Below, piece after piece: positions 8,768 through 16,728 of a DNA stretch of 64,000 bases. The translations under genes were made by a program, and so were the position numbers. The first letter of the stretch is position 1. Every line of letters begins with the position of its first letter. Origin of the DNA: Hymenobacter latericoloratus. Lineage in GTDB: Bacteria; Bacteroidota; Bacteroidia; Cytophagales; Hymenobacteraceae. The DNA lies in assembly GCF_014199535.1 (NCBI RefSeq), contig NZ_JACHNV010000001.1:248001-312000 (forward strand), read 5' to 3'. A model generated the notes under the pieces. That model did no database searches. It was given only the letters and a program-made list of their open reading frames with translations, and had not been told where the DNA came from.

Positions 8768-10417
8768 ATGCCTTACTCCCTGCCTTCGCTCAGAAAATCA
8801 AGTGGTCTGCTGCTCCTGCTGGGCGGCCTCCTGGCCGCGCCTGCCGCCCAGGCCCAGCGGTCCGCCGGCCCCGACCGTCCCACGGATTTGCTGTCGGCAT
8901 CTTTTCACAAGCAGCGGCGGGAGTTAGTCCGGCAGGCCCTGCCCGCCGGTTCGGTAGCGGTATTATTTGCCGCGCCGGTGCGCAACCGCGCCAACGACGT
9001 AGATTTTATCTACCACCAAAGCCCCGACTTTTACTACCTAACCGGCTACACCGAGCCGGAAGCCGTGCTGGTGCTGTTCAAGGAGCCCCAAACCATCAAG
9101 GGGCAAAGTGGAGTTACGGAAGCCCTGTTTGTGCAGCCCCGCAACGCCCGCGCCGAGCAGTGGACCGGTCGCCGACTGGGCACCGAAGGAGCGAAACAGC
9201 AGTTACAGCTGCAGTTTGTGGCCGACAACAAGGAGTTTGCCGACGCTGGCATTCCGTGGGCGAGTTTCTCGCAGATAGCCTTCCAGACCCTACCCACCGA
9301 CGCGCGCGACAACCCCGACGACCCAGCCGACCTGTACAATCTGGTAGCCGCGTTCCGGCAGCAGGCCGCCGTTCCTTCTAATTTTAACCCGGCGGTTGCG
9401 GAGGCTCAGCAGCTCATTCAGCAGCATGGCCTCACCGGGGCAGACCGCCTGCAGCCCTACCTCCTGCGGCTTAGCCAAACCCAGCCTGCCATAGCGCAGG
9501 ATGCGTACGTGCAAGCTTATCTGGGAGCAAAAACCGAGGCTGAACGGCAGCAAGTCGTAGCCAATAAGCCCGTTAGCCGCCACAATACGCAGGTTTTGGA
9601 GGCGGCTCTGGCTCAGCTACGCGAAGTAAAAACGCCCGAGGAAATAGCCTTGCTGCGCCGCGCCGTGCGCATTAGTGCCGTTGGGCAGCAGGAAGTTATG
9701 AAAGCCACCCGGCCCGACATGGGCGAAATGGAGCTGCAGGGCCTGCACGAGTACGTGTATAAAAAGTACGGCGCCGAGTTTGAGGGCTACCCCAGCATTG
9801 TAGGGGCCGGCAGCAACGCCTGCATTCTGCACTACACCGAAAACGACAAAACGCAGGTAAAAAACGACTTGCTACTCATGGACTGCGGGGCCGAGTACCA
9901 CGGCTATTCCGCCGACGTAACCCGTACCATCCCCCCATCGGGTAAGTTCAGTCCGGCCCAGCGCCAGATTTATGAGCTGGTGCTGGCCGCCCAGGAAGCC
10001 GGCTTTGCCGCCTGCAAACCCGGCAACGAGTTTCAGGCGCCCCACAAAGCCGCCCAGAAGGTAATCACCGATGGCCTGCTGAAGCTGGGCATCATCAAGA
10101 AGCCCGAAGAGGTGCGCACCTACTTTCCCCACGGCACCAGCCACTACCTTGGCCTCGATGTGCACGACCCCGGCACGTACGGCCCTTTGCAAGCGGGAGC
10201 TGTAATTACCGTAGAGCCCGGCATTTACATTCCGGAGGGCAGCCCCTGCGACAAAAAGTGGTGGAATATTGGCGTGCGTATCGAAGACGACATTCTGATT
10301 ACCCAGCAAGGCTACGAAAACCTCTCGCGGGAGGCGCCGCGCACGGTGGCCGAAGTGGAAAGCATGATGGCGAAGCCCAGCGCCCTCGACGATTTCAAGC
10401 TGCCCGAATTGAAGTGA
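8768..10417 (+). CDS. Secreted Xaa-Pro aminopeptidase (M24B family)
   Basis: 549 residues from MPYSLPSLRKSSGLLLLLGG; a signal peptide ends near PAAQAQ, so it is predicted to be periplasmic or exported. An N-terminal AMP_N domain (about residues 45-200, VDFIYHQSPDFYYLTGYTEPEA) precedes the M24 'pita-bread' metallopeptidase. The dinuclear metal site is complete: MDCGAEYHGYSADVTRTI (two Asp), HGTSHYLGLDVHD (His), VEPGIYIP (Glu) and GVRIEDD (Glu). It should remove N-terminal residues preceding proline. Repeat elements lie on both sides, and the gene sits between rpmB and rpmG. A Met at 8711 is possible but would bury the signal peptide. Confidence 0.92.
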   Translation: MPYSLPSLRKSSGLLLLLGGLLAAPAAQAQRSAGPDRPTDLLSASFHKQRRELVRQALPAGSVAVLFAAPVRNRANDVDFIYHQSPDFYYLTGYTEPEAVLVLFKEPQTIKGQSGVTEALFVQPRNARAEQWTGRRLGTEGAKQQLQLQFVADNKEFADAGIPWASFSQIAFQTLPTDARDNPDDPADLYNLVAAFRQQAAVPSNFNPAVAEAQQLIQQHGLTGADRLQPYLLRLSQTQPAIAQDAYVQAYLGAKTEAERQQVVANKPVSRHNTQVLEAALAQLREVKTPEEIALLRRAVRISAVGQQEVMKATRPDMGEMELQGLHEYVYKKYGAEFEGYPSIVGAGSNACILHYTENDKTQVKNDLLLMDCGAEYHGYSADVTRTIPPSGKFSPAQRQIYELVLAAQEAGFAACKPGNEFQAPHKAAQKVITDGLLKLGIIKKPEEVRTYFPHGTSHYLGLDVHDPGTYGPLQAGAVITVEPGIYIPEGSPCDKKWWNIGVRIEDDILITQQGYENLSREAPRTVAEVESMMAKPSALDDFKLPELK

Positions 10418-10430
10418 TTTGTGGTAAAAT

Positions 10431-10654
10431 GATGAGGTGATGAGGTAAAGGGTGACAGGAAGAAATCCAGTCATCCTGAGCGCAGCGAAGGACCTTATCA
10501 CGGTAAAACGAGTCGTTATTACGATGGTTGTTCTGGCGTGATAGGGTCCTTCGCTGCGCTCAGCATGACCGTTGTCACCACAACGTCATTCCGAGCTTGT
10601 CGAGGAATGCCGTTGTGGCGATTTACCTGTCACCCTTTACCTTATCACCTCACC
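10431..10654. repeat. Nested inverted-repeat (MITE-like) element
   Basis: Three palindromes sit inside one another or in series. Outer arms 10431-10459 / 10626-10654 match at 27 of 29 positions (core GGTAAAGGGTGACAGG). Inside are arms 10470-10502 / 10537-10569, matching at 31 of 33 (core GAGCGCAGCGAAGGACC), and a third hairpin at 10578-10618 (CCACAACG / CGTTGTGG). No open frame of note. It begins 14 bases after the aminopeptidase stop and ends 52 bases before the rpmG -33 box. Confidence 0.85.
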
Positions 10655-10705
10655 AAAAATCACCTCATCACCGCCACACACTATCAACTAATTAGCTGTA
10701 TTCTG

Positions 10706-10736
10706 TTTGACATTATCGAAAACCCTTGTACCTTTG
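10706..10736 (+). promoter_or_regulatory. rpmG-DUF4295 operon promoter
   Basis: Textbook Bacteroidota promoter: TTTG at 10706-10709, a 19-base spacer, then TACCTTTG at 10729-10736, with the rpmG ATG 28 bases downstream. Confidence 0.8.
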
Positions 10737-10764
10737 CAGTCCTTAATCCCAAAACCCCGTCGAG

Positions 10765-10947
10765 ATGGCTAAAAAAGGCAACCGGGTGCAGGTAATCCTT
10801 GAATGCACTGAGCATAAGAACTCGGGGCAGCCGGGCACCTCGCGCTACATCACCACCAAGAACCGCAAGAATACTCCTGAGCGCATCGAGCTGAAAAAGT
10901 TCAACCCCGTGCTCAAGAAGATGACCGTTCACAAGGAAATCAAGTAA
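10765..10947 (+). CDS. rpmG: 50S ribosomal protein L33
   Basis: 60 residues, [21 protein letters not shown], typical L33 with [21 protein letters not shown] C-terminal region (here [16 protein letters not shown]). It carries one cysteine (LECTEH) and lacks the CxxC pairs of zinc-binding L33, so it is the zinc-independent form. It is followed after 8 bases by the DUF4295 gene; the two form an operon behind one strong promoter. Confidence 0.97.
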   Translation: MAKKGNRVQVILECTEHKNSGQPGTSRYITTKNRKNTPERIELKKFNPVLKKMTVHKEIK

Positions 10948-10955
10948 CCTGAGCA

Positions 10956-11117
10956 ATGGCTAAGAAAGTAGTAGCAACCCTGAAAACCGCCACCGGCAAG
11001 GACTGGGCTAAGGTCATTCGTGCGGTGAAATCGGAAAAGACCGGCGCTTACACCTTCAAAGAAGAGATGGTGCCCGTTGACAAAGTGCAGGAGTACATCG
11101 CCACCGGCGTTAAGTAA
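10956..11117 (+). CDS. DUF4295 family small basic protein
   Basis: 53 residues, MAKKVVATLKTATGKDWAKV... ending VDKVQEYIATGVK. It matches the DUF4295 family, which in Bacteroidota usually lies between rpmG and ftsY and is suspected to be ribosome-associated from that context; direct function is unknown. It is co-transcribed with rpmG (8-base gap). The stop is followed within 35 bases by an intrinsic terminator. It is easy to miss because of its length. Confidence 0.9.
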   Translation: MAKKVVATLKTATGKDWAKVIRAVKSEKTGAYTFKEEMVPVDKVQEYIATGVK

Positions 11118-11151
11118 TTCCTGGCCTTCGTGGCATCCTGAATACGTGAAG

Positions 11152-11177
11152 AAGTCCCGCCACCGTGGGACTTTTTT
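11152..11177 (+). terminator. Terminator of the rpmG operon
   Basis: 7-bp stem AAGTCCC / GGGACTT with an 8-base loop running into a T6 tract, 35 bases after the DUF4295 stop. Confidence 0.85.
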
Positions 11178-11182
11178 GCGTT

Positions 11183-11281
11183 GTAGCACGAAGCTCCAGC
11201 TTCGTGCTTCGTTGGGCACCTCAGCGTAAGCCAAGGAGCTCAACCTCAGCAACGATGCGCGAAGCTGGAGCTTCGCGCTAC
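11183..11281. repeat. Inverted pair of palindromic units upstream of ftsY
   Basis: Two 25-bp units in inverted orientation, 11183-11207 and 11257-11281, matching at 23 of 25 positions. Each is itself a hairpin (CGAAGCT-CC-AGCTTCG), and a 49-base spacer separates them. The core is shared with the repeat after rpmB. It ends 11 bases before the ftsY ATG, so it forms most of the 5' flank of ftsY. Confidence 0.85.
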
Positions 11282-11292
11282 ATCCTGACCGC

Positions 11293-12270
11293 ATGGGACT
11301 TTTCGATTTTTTCAAGAAGGATAAGGAAAGCAAGGAGCAGCAGCAGGCGCTTGATGAGGGCTTGCAGAAAACCAAAACCAGCTTCTTCGACCAGCTCAGC
11401 AAGGCTGTAGTAGGCAAAAGCACCGTGGACGAGGCCGTGCTCGACGACCTGGAAACGCTGCTGGTGCACGCCGACGTGGGCATTGATACCACCGTGAAGG
11501 TCATTGACCGGATTGAGAAGCGCGTGGCCCGCGACAAGTACGTGAGCACCTCGGAGCTGGACCGCATCCTGCGCGAAGAAATTGCCGACCTGCTGGACCG
11601 CAACAGCGGCGCTACCGGCTCCCGCGCCATCCTCGACCGCCCCGACAATACCGGGCAGCCCTTCGTGATTATGGTAGTGGGCGTGAACGGGGTAGGCAAA
11701 ACCACTACCATCGGGAAGCTGGCCCACCGCTTTCACTCGGCCGGTAAGAAGGTGGTGCTGGGCGCGGCCGATACGTTCCGGGCCGCGGCTGTCGATCAGC
11801 TTATCATCTGGGGGGAGCGGGTAGGCGTGCCGGTGATTTCGCACGGCATGAACACCGACCCCGCCTCCGTGGCCTACGACGCCGTGAAAAAAGGCGTGGA
11901 CATGCAGGCCGACGTGGTGATTATTGACACGGCGGGCCGCCTGCACAACAAGGTGAATCTGATGAACGAGCTCAGCAAGATCAAGCGGGTGATGCAGAAG
12001 GTTATTCCGGATGCACCCCACGAGGTATTGCTGGTATTGGACGGTAGCACCGGCCAGAATGCCTTCCTGCAGGCCAAGGAGTTTACCAAGGCCACCGAGG
12101 TATCGGCGTTGGCCATCACCAAGCTCGACGGTACGGCGAAGGGTGGGGTGGTTATCGGTATTTCAGATCAGCTGCAGGTGCCGGTGCGCTACATCGGGGT
12201 AGGGGAGAAGATGACGGATTTGCAGCTCTTCGACCGGCACACCTTCGTAAATTCTCTGTTCAAAAAATAA
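11293..12270 (+). CDS. ftsY: Signal recognition particle receptor FtsY
   Basis: 325 residues, the SRP receptor GTPase that docks ribosome-nascent chain-SRP complexes at the inner membrane. The short N-terminus has an amphipathic FDFFKKDKE stretch rather than the long acidic A domain of E. coli. It is followed by the N (helical) and G domains: GVNGVGKTTTIGKLA (P-loop), GAADTFRAAAVDQL, IIDTAGRLHNKVNLM, ITKLDGTAKGG and the closing GVGEKMTDLQLFD. It sits between the rpmG operon and rimO, as in other Bacteroidota, but separated from both by repeats or accessory genes. It has its own terminator. Confidence 0.97.
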   Translation: MGLFDFFKKDKESKEQQQALDEGLQKTKTSFFDQLSKAVVGKSTVDEAVLDDLETLLVHADVGIDTTVKVIDRIEKRVARDKYVSTSELDRILREEIADLLDRNSGATGSRAILDRPDNTGQPFVIMVVGVNGVGKTTTIGKLAHRFHSAGKKVVLGAADTFRAAAVDQLIIWGERVGVPVISHGMNTDPASVAYDAVKKGVDMQADVVIIDTAGRLHNKVNLMNELSKIKRVMQKVIPDAPHEVLLVLDGSTGQNAFLQAKEFTKATEVSALAITKLDGTAKGGVVIGISDQLQVPVRYIGVGEKMTDLQLFDRHTFVNSLFKK

Positions 12271-12297
12271 GCTGGCAGGGCCCTGGCCGCCGGCTGT

Positions 12298-12334
12298 AAA
12301 GCCCGCCGAAGCGTATGCTTCGGCGGGCTTTTTT
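12298..12334 (+). terminator. Intrinsic terminator of ftsY
   Basis: 15-bp perfect stem AAAGCCCGCCGAAGC / GCTTCGGCGGGCTTT with a 4-base loop followed by further T, 27 bases past the stop. Confidence 0.95.
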
Positions 12335-12404
12335 GTTGCTGACGTGATGAGTGCCGCCCGGTCTTCAGTAAAAATCAGCATCTTGGCTATATAAGCTGCT
12401 GCCT

Positions 12405-13562
12405 ATGCTTGCGCCCTTACCCGATGTTGCCGGTGCACCTGCTACCCTGGCGCCCTTGCCCGCGCGCCTTGATGCGTTTCTGAGCCAGAAGCTTCGGTTT
12501 TGGTCGTTGGTGGCCATGCTGCTGCTGGTGTATGTGCACGCCTACAACCTGCACCCGCGCTACCTGCAGCCCTGGACGCCCGTGGATGAGCCCCTGGCCG
12601 CTGGCACCTAGCTGCAGTACTTTCTGGCCAACGGGCTGCTGCGGTTTCGCATTCCCATTCTGTTTGCTATTTCGGGCTACCTGTTCGCTCACCACGAGGG
12701 TAGGGAGCCCCACGGCGTGCGGGTGAAACGGCGGGTGCGCACCCTGCTGGTGCCTTACCTGCTGTGGAGCGCGCTGGGACTCATGCTGACTTGGGCTTTG
12801 GAACAGTTCCCGGCTACCCGCCAGCTGGTACTCTCGGCCGCGCTCAGCCCATTCGGCCCCGATAGTCCGCTGGTCAGCAACTACTCGCCGGGGCAGGTGA
12901 TTCTATGTTGGCTTCTGATTCCACTGCCGTTTCAGCTGTGGTTTATCCGGAGCCTGTTCTTTTACAACCTGGGGTACCCGTGGCTGCGCAAAGCTCTTGA
13001 CCGGGCACCGCTGGTGTACTTTGCCATCACCGGAGCCCTGTGGATGCTGGGCCTGGGGCTGCCCATGATAGAGGGAACCGGCCTGTGCTTTTTCGGGCTG
13101 GGCGTGTGGCTTCGTCGGCGCGACATGGAGGTGCAGGTGCCGCCCCGGTGGTTTAACGGGTGGCTGTTTGCGGTAGTGTGGCTGCTGATTGTCACGGTGA
13201 AAACCTGGCTGGCCTTTCACCTGGAGCGGCCTTCGTTCAGCGTGATGTCGCTGCTGCACCGGGCCTCCGAGCTGCTTGGCATGCTGGTCATGTGGTACGG
13301 CGCCGACGGGCTGGTGCGGGTGGCCATGCGGCAGCGGTGGTTTGTCTGGCTGACGAGCTTCTCCTTTATCATCTATGCCCTGCATGTGCCTTTGCTGAGC
13401 TACGCCACCGAGGCCGCTCTGTACTTCTGGCCGGAGCAGCAGCTGGTGGTGTTCGTGGGGCTGCCGCTGGCAATAGTGGCCTTTTCCGTGGGGGTAGGGG
13501 CTTTACTGCGCCGGGTGGCGCCGTCGGTGTATGAGCTGCTGACGGGGGGTAGGGGCTTGTAG
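12405..13562 (+). pseudogene. Acyltransferase-3 family membrane protein, interrupted by an amber stop
   Basis: One reading frame from ATG 12405 to the stop at 13560-13562 is broken only by TAG at 12609-12611 (codon 69). Upstream it reads FWSLVAMLLLVYVHAYNLHP; downstream LQYFLANGLLRFRIPILFAISGYLFAHH, then about eight more hydrophobic segments. This is the pattern of polytopic acyltransferase-3 proteins, which acylate cell-surface sugars. The catalytic-type His in the first helix (VYVHAYN) is intact. The stop replaces what is probably Trp (TGG to TAG, context AGT-stop-LQYF). Either a recent pseudogene or a sequencing error; the later half alone would lack helix 1. Confidence 0.8.
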
Positions 13563-13629
13563 CGGGTTAATATATGTAGAAAGGTTGTTGTAGATTTGGG
13601 TTACTAACTTTTCTTATGCCCTATTTATA

Positions 13630-14172
13630 ATGATAGGGCAATATTCAATTTGGGTTAGGTATGCGATAATCTTTGTCGCTGCTATAACAGGGTGTATTCC
13701 TTACACTAACAGGACAAGCTATAATGCTTTCAATGTTGTACCTATTTCAACAACTGTTGCCGATTCAATTACTCCTATTGTGGCTTTCAGCTTAAATAGG
13801 CAACTAACGTCAAAAGTTTACCCTTTCGTAGGCTATCTGGGTGAGAAAGGAGATTTTTCCTTGGGTGTGCAGCTCTATGGCAACGCCGCGAGCCGGTACC
13901 GCGAATTAGTGTTGAAGAGTATCCGAGTAGAGTCGGGCGGCAAGGTGCATTTCCACATTACCGATTCCAGCTTTGTCAAATTGCAGGGTTCCAGAGCAAC
14001 AGATAATATGCGATACTATAAATCGGATTACACTATTGCCTTAGATGATACGGTTAAGAAAGCCACTATAAAAGCAGATTACGACTTGATTACCCACGGA
14101 AACAGGCGAGAGCAGTATAGTCTCATTAGCCGCTGGTACATGGATAGAAAGAGAGGTCTGGACGGCTACTAA
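13630..14172 (+). CDS. Putative lipoprotein of unknown function, AT-rich
   Basis: 180 residues, no family recognised. The N-terminus MIGQYSIWVRYAIIFVAAITGC is a plausible lipoprotein signal (lipobox AITGC), and the rest looks like beta-rich extracytoplasmic sequence (FSLNRQLTSKVYPFVGYLGEK, GVQLYGNAASRYRELVLKSIRV). Base composition is sharply different from the neighbours: the 60 bases at 13681-13740 are 37% GC. That suggests recent acquisition. It lies between the acyltransferase pseudogene and rimO. Confidence 0.65.
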   Translation: MIGQYSIWVRYAIIFVAAITGCIPYTNRTSYNAFNVVPISTTVADSITPIVAFSLNRQLTSKVYPFVGYLGEKGDFSLGVQLYGNAASRYRELVLKSIRVESGGKVHFHITDSSFVKLQGSRATDNMRYYKSDYTIALDDTVKKATIKADYDLITHGNRREQYSLISRWYMDRKRGLDGY

Positions 14173-14255
14173 AACTGGCTTTGTTTTCAGAACAGGTAGC
14201 AAGAGTCATCTGGCAAATGGAACATTCGGAGTAGGAAAAGGCGTTGCCGAGTTCG

Positions 14256-14263
14256 TACCTTTG
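14256..14263 (+). promoter_or_regulatory. rimO -7 element
   Basis: TACCTTTG, a perfect match to TAnnTTTG, 83 bases upstream of the rimO ATG, implying a 5' leader of about 75 bases. Confidence 0.55.
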
Positions 14264-14346
14264 CGGTCCTCAATTCGCCGCGGGCCGCAAGCGGGCAACT
14301 TTCTCACTGCTAAGAAATTGTCCGGCCGCCTGCTTACTACCCCAGC

Positions 14347-15660
14347 ATGAAAGTCAGAAGCCAACAGGCCAATAAAGTCAACGTCATTACCCTGGGCTGC
14401 TCCAAAAACCTCGTTGATTCGGAGGTGATGATGGGCCAGCTCCGGGCCAACGATTTCCAGGTAACCCACGAAGCCGACACGAGCGACGCCAACATCGTTA
14501 TCATCAACACCTGCGGCTTCATTGACAACGCCAAGCAGGAAAGCATCGACACCATTCTGCGCTACGCCGACGAGAAGGAAGCTGGCCGCCTCGAAAAGCT
14601 CTACGTGACGGGCTGCCTTTCCCAGCGCTACAAGGACGACCTGGAGCAGGAAATTCCGCAGGTAGATGCCTACTTCGGCACCTTGGAGCTGCCCCAGCTG
14701 ATGAAGAAGCTGGAGGCCGACTACAAACACGAGCTGGTGGGCGAGCGGCTGCTGACCACCCCCGCCCACTACGCCTACTTCAAGATTGCCGAAGGCTGCA
14801 ACCGCCCCTGCTCGTTCTGCGCCATTCCGCTGATGCGCGGCAAGCACCAAGACCGCCCCATCGAGGACCTGGTGAAGGAAGCTAAGCGCCTGGCCTCCAT
14901 GGGCACCAAGGAGCTGATTCTGATTGCCCAGGACCTGACCTACTACGGCCTGCAGCACTATGGCGAGCGGAAGCTGGCCGACCTGATGCGCCACCTCTCC
15001 GACGTGAACGGCATCGACTGGATTCGGCTACAGTACGCCTACCCCTCGCAGTTCCCCATGGATGCCCTGGACGTGATGAACGAGCGGGAAAACATCTGCA
15101 AGTACCTGGATATGCCTCTGCAGCATATTTCCGATAACATGCTGAAAACCATGCGCCGGGGTATCAGCAAGCGCCGTACCGTAGAGCTGGTGGACACCAT
15201 CCGGCAGCGCGTGCCCGACATTGCCTTGCGCACGACCCTCATTGCCGGTCACCCCGGCGAAACCCAGCAGGATTTCGAGGAGCTGTACCGCTTCGTGGAG
15301 GACACCCGCTTCGACCGCCTGGGCATCTTCACCTATTCGCATGAGGACAATACCCACTCCTTCACCCTGGAAGACAACGTGCCCGCCGACGTAAAGCAGG
15401 ACCGCGCCGACCAGATCATGGAGCTGCAGCAGGGCATTTCGATGGAGTTGAATGAGGAGCGCGTGGGCCAGACCTACAAGGTACTCTTCGACCGCAAGGA
15501 AAGCGGCTACTTCGTGGGCCGCACCCAGTACGACTCGCCCGAAGTGGACAACGAAGTGCTGGTGCCCGCCACCAAAGACACCTACGTGCGCCTCGGCGAC
15601 TTCGCCCAGGTGCAGATAACCGAGGCTTCCGACTTCGACCTCTACGGCAAGCTGATTTAA
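14347..15660 (+). CDS. rimO: Ribosomal protein S12 methylthiotransferase
   Basis: 437 residues; a radical-SAM enzyme with two [4Fe-4S] clusters that adds a methylthio group to the conserved Asp of ribosomal protein S12. The N-terminal UPF0004 domain has its three cysteines (LGCSKNLVDSE, INTCGF, VTGCLSQ). The radical-SAM motif is GCNRPCSFC (CxxxCxxC), and a C-terminal TRAM domain spans about the last 65 residues. Length is normal. A good TAnnTTTG box lies upstream and a strong terminator downstream. Confidence 0.97.
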   Translation: MKVRSQQANKVNVITLGCSKNLVDSEVMMGQLRANDFQVTHEADTSDANIVIINTCGFIDNAKQESIDTILRYADEKEAGRLEKLYVTGCLSQRYKDDLEQEIPQVDAYFGTLELPQLMKKLEADYKHELVGERLLTTPAHYAYFKIAEGCNRPCSFCAIPLMRGKHQDRPIEDLVKEAKRLASMGTKELILIAQDLTYYGLQHYGERKLADLMRHLSDVNGIDWIRLQYAYPSQFPMDALDVMNERENICKYLDMPLQHISDNMLKTMRRGISKRRTVELVDTIRQRVPDIALRTTLIAGHPGETQQDFEELYRFVEDTRFDRLGIFTYSHEDNTHSFTLEDNVPADVKQDRADQIMELQQGISMELNEERVGQTYKVLFDRKESGYFVGRTQYDSPEVDNEVLVPATKDTYVRLGDFAQVQITEASDFDLYGKLI

Positions 15661-15683
15661 CGCTCCGGAAAATTGACTTTGAG

Positions 15684-15717
15684 AAACCCTACCCTGGCCT
15701 GCCGGGGTAGGGTTTTT
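15684..15717 (+). terminator. Intrinsic terminator of rimO
   Basis: 11-bp stem AAACCCTACCC / GGGTAGGGTTT with a 10-base loop, T-rich tail, 24 bases past the stop. Confidence 0.9.
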
Positions 15718-15813
15718 AGTGGCCAGTACCGCGAAACGGATTTTCGCGGTACTACTCGCGCCCGGAAACGTATTCGGGGTCTATCGTACCTTGCGCTACC
15801 TACCAGTTGCCTT

Positions 15814-16623
15814 ATGAAAGCCCGTATCCAGCACCAGCAAGTTGAGTATCAGATTGAGGGTGAAACCCAGCCGGCCGAAGCGCGGGTGCTGCTGGCTTCC
15901 GATCAGGACCTGACCGCCGGACAGCCCTGGAGCGCGGCAGGCTACACGGTAGCCAGCTTCCTGAGCCCCCAGGAAAATGCGGCGCTGCGCGAAGGGTTGG
16001 CGGAAAAAGTGAGGGTAGCACTGCGGGCGGCCGGCGCAGCGGTAGCCGCCGACTGGCCTGTGGAACAGTACCACCAGATAGTCGGCGACAACCAGGGCCT
16101 GCACCTGGCCGTGGTAAACCAAACCAAGGAGTACCCATTGGAAGCGTTGCCGGTGCCGGTGGCCTTGGTGGAGCAGCGCGTGAGCGAGCTGTGCGGCCGC
16201 GCCGTGCGGGTGCACAACCCCCACAACGGGCAGCGGGCGTTTCATCTGCGCCTGGCCCGCCCCGGCCGCACCGACAACAACCCCCTGCACCGCGACGTGT
16301 GGCTGGACCGCCTGCGCGATGGTATCAACATCTACTTTCCAGTGGCCGGCAGCACCCCCGATTCGTCGCTGACCCTGGTGCCGGGCAGCCACTGGTGGCC
16401 CGAGGACCGCACCGAGCGCACGGCCGGTGGCGCTACCTACAACGGCACCACTTACAGCGTGCCCGCCCTGAAGGGCAGCCTGGAGCCGCTGGAGCTGGTG
16501 CGCCCCCACCCCGGCCCCGAGCAGGTGCTGCTGTTTTCGCCCTACCTGCTGCACGGTGGCGCCCTGAATTTAAATTCTGATGCTACCCGGATTTCGCTGG
16601 AAATGCGCTTTTGGGCAGTTTAG
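15814..16623 (+). CDS. Phytanoyl-CoA dioxygenase-like 2OG-Fe(II) oxygenase
   Basis: 269 residues from MKARIQHQQVEYQI. The double-stranded beta-helix core shows the Fe(II) ligands HRDVW (HxD) and LLHGG (distal His), with a downstream Arg (RISLEMRF) placed to hold 2-oxoglutarate; LVPGSHWWPED is a typical PhyH segment. Cytosolic. The substrate is unknown; PhyH relatives hydroxylate lipids, amino acids or sugars. A TACCTTGC -7-like box lies 20 bases before the ATG, supporting this start over the longer frame from 15673, which would run through the rimO terminator. Confidence 0.75.
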   Translation: MKARIQHQQVEYQIEGETQPAEARVLLASDQDLTAGQPWSAAGYTVASFLSPQENAALREGLAEKVRVALRAAGAAVAADWPVEQYHQIVGDNQGLHLAVVNQTKEYPLEALPVPVALVEQRVSELCGRAVRVHNPHNGQRAFHLRLARPGRTDNNPLHRDVWLDRLRDGINIYFPVAGSTPDSSLTLVPGSHWWPEDRTERTAGGATYNGTTYSVPALKGSLEPLELVRPHPGPEQVLLFSPYLLHGGALNLNSDATRISLEMRFWAV

Positions 16624-16728
16624 GAGTGGATAAGGGGTAGGGAGAAGACCGGAAAAATAATCCATCCGGGAAAATGCCAGTTACTTTGTGGACGCTGGCC
16701 GGTTATAGCCGAATATTCTTCTCTCCGT

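Noticed and set aside
12609..12611. Programmed read-through or recoding at the TAG in the acyltransferase
   Set aside because: No stem-loop or other recoding signal was seen after the stop; a simple TGG-to-TAG change is the plainer explanation.
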